From: Cornus controversa
Taxonomy: Eukaryota; Streptophyta; Magnoliopsida; Cornales; Cornaceae
Length of the DNA stretch: 64,000 nucleotides
NCBI GenBank assembly: GCA_026545225.1
Contig: CM048849.1
Span: 12,903,541 to 12,967,540, forward strand
Direction of reading: 5' to 3'
Shown: positions 57,561 to 64,000 of the stretch, piece after piece
How positions within the stretch are numbered: position 1 is the first letter of the stretch
Layout: each line of letters starts with the position of its first letter
Program-made: the position numbers and the translations under genes
The notes under the pieces: model-generated
The model's input: only the letters and a program-made list of their open reading frames with translations
The model's database searches: none
What the model was told of the DNA's origin: nothing

Positions 57561-58690
57561 AGCAATAATTCTCAATGATTCTATTTTACTGATGCATTAG
57601 AGCAAAAGCCAATCCTCTGCATTCTTCTTGTATAGCCTATCAACTACTAACAAATACCTCATGGTCTTTCTTCTGATTCTTCTATGTACTAGTCGATTGG
57701 GATTTTTTAGAATATTGACCAAAGGATGCCTCTAGACATCATCTTCTAAGGGGTCAATATCAATCGCGAATGTATCAGCCATGGTTCCATTCTACATTTC
57801 AATCGAAGAAAGGGCCCTCCATGATACCTTGATTAGCCTCTTAGCCAATCCTTTTGGGACCCCTACTCCTGAGGCAATTTAGGGTAGATCATTTGCTTAT
57901 TTGTTGAACTCCCTTGGCCGATATTCCAATTTCATAGAGTCAAACTAATCTATCAATTGAAGGGCCAATCAATGGAACGGCCTCAACTGCCAAGCAAAGC
58001 ATAGAAAATCCTCGGATATTTGGCTGAGGACTAAGTTCAAATCACCTATTATGTGTATATCTTTAACTGACATTTCTAACAAAATTTCTAGGCCAATGAT
58101 CATAGCCTCGTATTCTGATTAGTTGTTAGAGCACATGAAATCAAAGAAGAAGGAAAAGATTCATCAAACATCAATGTCCGACTCCAGCGCCATCACTGGT
58201 ACTAGATCCATTAAACATCAATGTCCAAGGCATCACGAACAAGACTTCCGACTCTAAATCATTGGAAACATATAGGTCAATATTAGTTGATGGATGGTCT
58301 GCCAAGAACTCTGCCAATGCCCTCCATTTGACTGATTTTTGAGGGACATGAACGAAGTTGAACTCTATTAAGGCCAATGACCATTTGCCTATTTAGCCCA
58401 TGACCAATGGTCTCGATCACATATATCTGATGAGGTTGGTCTGACAAATTACATAGACCAATACTAGCAGCATGTATACTCTTAGTTTCATAGCAGAGGA
58501 ATACAAGGCCAAACATAATTTTTGGATTGAAGTGTATCTGCACTCGACTAGGGAAAGGACCCTGCTTAAATAATAGATGGCATGTTCATTTCCTACTTCA
58601 TTATCTTGAGCGAGCATGCTCCCAACGGATTCCTCAGACGTTGATAAATAAAATTGATCGGCAACCTTTTTCTGGGGAGGCATCTCAACT
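57561..58690 (-). pseudogene. RNase H region of the Tat-type element, probably two RNase H domains
   Basis: The first RNase H has FYLSTSEESVGSMLAQ and HAIYYLSRVLSLVECRYTSI (58683-58417). Then the Tat signature linker VPQKSVKWRALAEFLADHPS is followed by WTLMFNGSSTSDGAGVGH (58377-58171), the start of the second, archaeal-type RNase H that marks Tat elements. Stops and shifts throughout. Confidence 0.82.
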
Positions 58691-59680
58691 GGTTGTTTGG
58701 ATAGGTATTCCTTTATTCTTTCGAAGGCCCGTTAATGTTTTTCATCCCACACGAAATCATCCTAAGCTTTTAGTTTTAACAATGAGGAAAATGTGTGAAT
58801 CTTTCTAACAAAATTAGAGATGAATTGTCTGAGAAAGTTTACTTAGCCGATAAACCTCTCGAGTTATTTTTTGTTACTGGGAGTCATAGCGTTCATGATT
58901 GCTTTGGTCTTGTTTTGATCGACCTCTATGCCACGTTGATGTACCAAGAAATGCGAAAAGTTTCCTACAGACACTCCAAAAGTATAATTAATGGGATTCA
59001 TGTTCAGTTTATAGGTCTACATTCTCACGAATGAGGCCCTAAGATGCACTAAATGCTGTCTTTTGGCCAATGACTTTACTACCACATCGTCTATATAAAC
59101 TTCCATAAATTAGCCTATCATGTTGTGGAATATGGAATTCATAGCAATTTAGTATATTGCCCCAGCAATCTTTAATCCGAAAGGCATGACCACCCATTCA
59201 AACGTCCCAATCGATCATCGAGATCTAAAAGTTATCTTTATAATGTCTGCTTCCGCTATGTATATCTGATTGTAGCCTAAATGGCCATCCATGAAAGACA
59301 TGATTTCATTTTTGATGGCTAAGTCTATCAACTGATCGGCCACTGGCATGGGATAATCATCCTTTGGGGTGGCTAGGTTCAAGATCCTGAAGTTGATACA
59401 TACCCTAAGCTTCTCGTTCTTTTTTATCACAAGTACCACATTAGATATCTACTCCACACACCTGGCTGTTCGAATAAATCCTACCTTCAATATATGTGGG
59501 CTAAGGATCATCGGCTGTCTCTAAAATCACTTCTAATAAACGATCCTGAACCTTTGCCTTGAGGTCATCCAGTTTTGCCAAAGCCGATTCCAAATCTGCC
59601 AGTTGGATTACAACCGATTTCTCATCATCAATTTTGACTACTTCAGCCATATTGGCCAATAGTTTATAGTAAAATTGTTC
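58691..59680 (-). pseudogene. Reverse transcriptase of the Tat-type element, decayed
   Basis: The 59439-59215 block encodes VIKKNEKLRVCINFRILNL and SFMDGHLGYNQI, the RT fingers and palm start. The region of the catalytic Asp-Asp (about 59090-59110, VYIDDVVVKS-like) is still legible on the minus strand. Numerous stops. Confidence 0.82.
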
Positions 59681-59869
59681 TACTTTGGCTATTCTCTTTT
59701 CAACTAAATATGCTTTTGAGCAAGCATAGGCAACCTTGAAGGCATGTCATCTTTCGACCTCCTTTTTAGGTTTGTCTGTCATCATTGACTGTTATTTCTA
59801 AATCAGAATTAGGTCGATGGAGTTCTAATGTTGGCCGATGTGCTTTATGCAATAGCTCTTGTACCTCTG

Positions 59870-60300
59870 AAGCTGTAAACCCCCTCTACATTACAGTTGT
59901 AGTAGGTCAACCCATTTAGTATGTGCCAGTAAACTTAATTAGGATACAAGCTTCATCATATAGAACAGCTTCAGTAGCATATACTTTGGTGATAAAAGGC
60001 TTGTTATTAGCTTCTACTATCCTGAATTCATCCTCATCCCATAAGATCAGCATATGATGTTATGATGATGGAATACACATATTAGGGTGAATCCAATCGC
60101 GGCCTAGGAACCAAATGTAGCCTACTGTTGACTCAACAATAAAGAAAGTAGTGACTTCTATTGTGATCACATCTTCCAGGTTTTTCCCCAACACTTTCAT
60201 AGTCATTGATGAAATAACATTGACTACTGATCCATTATCAACCAGTACTTTGTTGACAGGCTAGGCTTCTATCCGTACTTTGACATACAATGGCCTCAAC
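59870..60300 (-). pseudogene. Aspartic protease of the Tat-type element, decayed
   Basis: Near 60260-60225 the minus strand encodes PVNKVLVDNGSVVNVIS, matching the Tat protease (L)(V/I)D(G/T)GS active site with Asn in place of Gly/Thr. LGRDWIH-type sequence follows near 60110. Confidence 0.7.
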
Positions 60301-61230
60301 TGTTGGGCCATGGCCACTTGCGGTCTTTCAAATACCACCTTATCAGCCGCAATGGAGTTTTTTTTTTTTTTTGACACCTGAACCTTATTGACCGATACCT
60401 TCTCTGGAATATCCTTTTGCACTCTGTTGTTCGTGTCCGAATCTAGAGGATCAGTCATGGTACATACTATACACCACCTTTTCCAGGAAGTTCCCAAATT
60501 TGATTCTGTATTTTACATTGTGTTTGGGGTCTTGATTAGACTGGTCTTTCTCCTGGGATGATTCTTCAATAGCAAAGGCCAAGGACATAACTATCGATCG
60601 TCTACTACAAACACCTAGCCGTCGGCCTGCCTCCTTCTCAACTCAGCTCGCTTTCATTGCATTCTCCACTTCTAGGCTCGTGTGAGGGCTCCATTCAGCA
60701 CCATGCTCTTAGAAAACTTGGGATGAGTCACCCTTGTCCATCTATTGTGGGTAACCATGGGTGGTTTTACCATTCTTGGTGCCGGGTGGATGTCTTCCTT
60801 CTTTGTCCATATTTTTGGTCGATCTAGTACCCCGTTATTAAAGTTTGGTGGGTTATGATGAATGGGAGCCATTTTTTCAAAGATTTCCCTCCCTCTACGT
60901 ATGGTGGCTTCTTCTTTGGGCTGGACTCTCTCGAAGAAAAATTGATTTACGATAGTTTGAGTATCTCGATCTTGGGAAACACAATTCTTTCATGCACGCT
61001 TCTGTGCGCAGCTTGCCCCCCGTGTCTGATTCATTCGCTACCAAGAACCCAACAATTTGAACAACATCCCCATTAAATTAGGGCCAATTGAGCCTCTCGT
61101 AGTTTGCGCTCAAGCTCCTTGATTATTTTGTGATTCAAGGAGTCTTACAACGTACTATTGACCATTCCCATAGGCCTGTCGTTAATCTTATAGGCTAGAC
61201 CAATTATATTGCTAGCAACAATTGAGGAAA
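60301..61230 (-). other. Gag-protease linker of the Tat-type element
   Basis: Pieces such as MAPIHHNPPNFNNGVLDRPK (60872 leftwards) belong to the low-complexity linker between Gag and protease. A poly-T tract is at about 60358-60372. No intact domain. Confidence 0.5.
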
Positions 61231-62900
61231 AGGTTTGATGTCAGCCCCCATTACTTCCATCTGTTTATCAAGAATTTCAGAGTGCCTTCGTCGATCGCCT
61301 TTTGCACAATATTACGAAACACCATACAATCATTAGTACTATGGGTTCAAGAATTATGGCACCTACAGTATTCTTTTCCCTTTAGCTCAGTAGCCGATGG
61401 AATCTTATACCATTTGGGCAAAATGATTTGTTTGTCTACTAATAGATGGTTAAAGATTTTATCAGTCATGGACAGATGAAATGAATAAAATTTTGCCTAC
61501 ATTAGTCATCCCCCTTTTCACAGGATTAGCCGATGATGAGGCCAAATGAGAATAACTAGTGGCTGATTTGACTCTCACTAAACTTTCACATATGTATGGC
61601 TTCTTAATGTGGACCTCGGTCACATTTTGCTTGATATCCTCACTAATATATGTTGAGAACACCTCATAATTGGGATTTTTAGAATAAGTCCCCTTTGATG
61701 AGATTTTCCTTTCTTTTTCCTCATTAAGGATTGACTCATACCGGGTAGACCTATCGGCTAACTCGAATATGTCATGAAATTATATACCCTCGAACCTCTT
61801 CCTATGTTCAATGTCTAGACCATTTAGGGCTAACTTTGCATATTTCGTTTCAGGGAGGATCACTTGACATTTTAGTTGGGCCTTCTTGAACCTGGTTATA
61901 AAAGTCTCAACTATTTCTCTAGGAAATTAACTTAGCCTACACAAATCAGTCAATGTAGCCTCAGGCTCTGGACGATAAAACTGATTATTAAAAAGTTCTT
62001 CCATTTGCTGCCAAATTAGTACGAAATTTGGCCTCAAATTAGAATACCAAGTAAACGTTATACCAGTCAAAGAACTGGGGAACAACCTTAATATCCACCT
62101 TTGATTAGTACTAGCCTATCCACATTAAATTGTGAAGCGGCCGATGTGCTCTAGTGTTGACTGGTTTCCTTTCCACTGAATGTAGCGAAGTTAGGGATCT
62201 TGTATCCAGTAGGATACTCTAATAAATCATATTCTTTAGGATAAGGTTTCCTAAAGGTAGGTCAATTAGTCCCTCTTATTCCTAGGGCTCGATAAATATC
62301 ATCAAATCAGTTTTTGAGGACATTTAGATTTATTAGTTGTTCATGCTCTGGCATCCGTAGTGGCCGATTATTTTCCATCTGCCCACCGTGTGTAGGTGCG
62401 ATAGAGGGGTCTCGTCTTCTTCCCCAGTTGCTTAGGCAGCCGTCTATTTGTGGTCTCGATCGATAGCTGGTTTTTAGCTCGCTAGGTTGAGAACTACTAG
62501 ACGGAAAATTAATTTGCATAGAAGGCTGAGGTAGGGGTAGTATTGGGCCCTTTAGTTTCTGATCAATCTACTGAGCCTTTGGTTGGAAATGAGACTCTTG
62601 GGCACTAAAGCCCTAAATGGTCGATCGATTGTGGATGGTCGACTGCCTCATTAACTCATCCATTCGGTCATTCATTTGAACATCAGTTTGGGTGATCCTT
62701 TCATCCAGTCATCCTAAACTGGTACTAACCTCACCCAAATGGACATGCATTTTGTGCATGGCGTCCATCAAGACTGCCAAATCTGATGGACCGATCATAC
62801 GATCTCTTACAGGCTGAAGAACTTTTTCCTCTTCCTCGTCATCACCAGTGGATGAGTTTTATCCTGACCTTAGCTTGGGCAGCATATTCTCAATTCTTTA
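61231..62900 (-). pseudogene. Gag of the Tat-type element, decayed
   Basis: Minus-strand blocks in order: acidic N-terminal GDDEEEEKVLQPVRDRMIGP (about 62850), a Gln/Pro/Ser-rich part (62519-62307), the retrotransposon gag core near 62200-61800, and the C-terminal HSTNDCMVFRNIVQKAIDEG (about 61340), a block typical of Tat/Retand Gag. The longest open piece is 66 codons. Confidence 0.8.
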
Positions 62901-62934
62901 GCACTTTCCAAGTTCCACCAGACGTGCCAAAATT
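62901..62934 (-). other. Primer binding site region of the Tat-type element
   Basis: On the minus strand after the LTR: AATTTTGGCACGTCTGGTGG. Related elements have TTTGGCGCCGTCTGTGGG at this place, so the site is present but altered. The priming tRNA cannot be fixed from this copy. Confidence 0.55.
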
Positions 62935-64000
62935 TGTTCAGTCATAAATTAATCAGCCAAGTAGGCCGATTGCTTGCGGTTGTGCTAATAGTTGGTTGAA
63001 CACAAGTATCTCCTTTGGAGGTCGTGTTGGATCAGGTGATTGGCTAGGGAGAGAGAATACGAAACTCCCTACTGAGTTCTTTCTTACCTCAAAGAATTGC
63101 GAAGAATCACAAAACTCATAAGGAAGAGGCCTTTTAACTGTACACAAATAATTGTGAGACTAAATCATAGCAAGGAGGGAGGTAGAAGGAGAGAGATAGC
63201 AAGGAGGGAGGTACAAATTGAGGGAGAAATAGACTGACAGATAAGTTAGAGGAGACTGAGAGCAAGAAAGTTGAGGGAGATGTAGATCAAGTGAGAGACA
63301 GAACAATATTCAGGAGAATATTGAGGGAGAAATACAGATTGCACGTGATGTGATTACTTAATTGTGGTTGTTGGGGACCTTAATACAGAGTCCTTTACTT
63401 TTATTTATAGAAGAAAAAGGAATACATCACTGAATTTAATTCTAAATTACATGATAATTACTAAAATAAGATAATAAAGGGAAATACATTATCAGCACTT
63501 TATCAGTTTCTCCATGCAAGAGTCTAGATTCAGCCCAAAGTCATCACGTACAATCTTTGCCTTACGTAGAGTCCATGCTCGACCCATTCTTCCAGTATCA
63601 CCGAAACTTATAGGAGCCCTTATATGATACCAACTTTCCATGTATATATAGATTGTGGATACATATCTATAGTTGTAACTTGATTACCCATACGTAACGG
63701 TATCTAACTGCCCTACTGTCTCCTTCTGTCGGCCTTCCCACAGTACATCAAACTCCTTAGTGTTCAAGTTATTTCGGACTCCTTGTGATTAACTCGTAAG
63801 ATTAAATTACATCCACATAGACATGTATATATAAATACAGGCATTTGGATATGTGCACCTTTCTATATCGGCTTATTCCTCTAAGACAATCCTACTAAAT
63901 TCTCGGCCCTATAGAGTTTTCCCCAAGATGGACTCCTTGTCAGCCCCTTAACGACAACCTTATCGTTGGCTACCAAGTGGCGCCAAGTTTGGGAGCCAAC
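62935..64000 (-). repeat. 5' LTR of the Tat-type element, reaching the window edge
   Basis: Starts TGTTCAGTCATAAATTAATC and matches the LTRs at 4602-5666 and 19318-27935 along its length with about 15 percent differences. The last bases GGGAGCCAAC correspond to GGGTACGAACA in copy 1, so it is complete or one base short at the edge. Its outer target duplication lies outside the window. Confidence 0.88.

Larger units (their letters stand above)
19318..64000 (-). mobile_element. Large nested Tat-type Ty3/gypsy element with antisense ORF
   Basis: Left LTR 19318-27935 (split by C), antisense mobile-domain gene 28229-56342 (split by F+B and H), gag-pol 62900-56480 on the minus strand, right LTR 62935 to the edge. 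Without the insertions it totals about 12 kb, a normal size for Tat/Retand elements. That the two LTRs belong to one element is inferred from orientation, PPT and primer-site positions and the continuous antisense ORF. Confidence 0.75.

Noticed and set aside
1..64000. tRNA or rRNA genes
   Set aside because: Only tRNA-complementary primer sites were found; no cloverleaf or rRNA-like sequence was recognised by eye.

Overview
The window is a stack of nested plant transposable elements. No ordinary single-copy host gene, tRNA, rRNA or CRISPR array is visible. Athila-type and Tat-type Ty3/gypsy elements, a Sirevirus-type Ty1/copia element, a Mutator-like (MULE) transposase and AT-rich spacers with plant-like TATA boxes and GT-AG introns all point to a flowering plant, probably a eudicot. 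The species cannot be named from the sequence.

Left part (1-6985): a decayed MULE transposase gene on the minus strand is split by two solo Athila LTRs in the same orientation. LTR 198-1896 has target duplication CTTCA and LTR 2007-3436 has TGCCT. Next come an LTR of a Tat-type element (4602-5666) and the start of that element's antisense plant-mobile-domain reading frame (5960-6985). At about 6981-6986 the sequence jumps into the gag of Athila element A.

Element A (6986-18152, plus strand) lacks its 5' LTR, primer site and gag start. It keeps gag-protease, an open 1065-codon pol (reverse transcriptase, RNase H, integrase), an env-like gene with its own promoter and intron, and a 3' LTR. The MULE, Tat LTR and antisense ORF then repeat almost identically (18153-29250), so 3437-6985 and 18153-29250 are two copies of one locus. 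The second copy also carries an insertion, element C (19685-27231), a Sirevirus-type element with equal 2481-bp LTRs and one intact ORF from which integrase and reverse transcriptase have been deleted.

Right part (27237-64000): this appears to be the body of the Tat-type element, lying on the minus strand. Its left LTR is 19318-27935 (split by C), its antisense mobile-domain gene is spread over 28229-56342, its badly decayed gag-pol is 62900-56480, and its right LTR runs from 62935 to the window edge. Within it sit F, a 2.9-kb chromovirus-like solo LTR (29373-45281). Inside F is B (30356-43370, minus), a complete Athila element with TSD CATAG. H (45936-55117, minus, TSD AAGTT) is an older Athila relative that has lost the whole RT-RNase H-integrase block. 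By nesting and by eye-level divergence, MULE, Tat and H are old; F is younger than Tat; solo LTR 2007-3436, A and B are recent; C is the youngest.

The most interesting signals concern Athila regulation. In A and B, arrays of a short TCGAT-type palindrome sit at two places: in the LTR upstream of its TATA box, and between pol and env upstream of a second TATA box followed by a conserved GT-AG intron and the env-like start codon. H has the same two-place layout with a different palindrome built on GATGCATC. All three elements also share a hairpin plus a second polypurine-tract-like motif between env and the 3' LTR.
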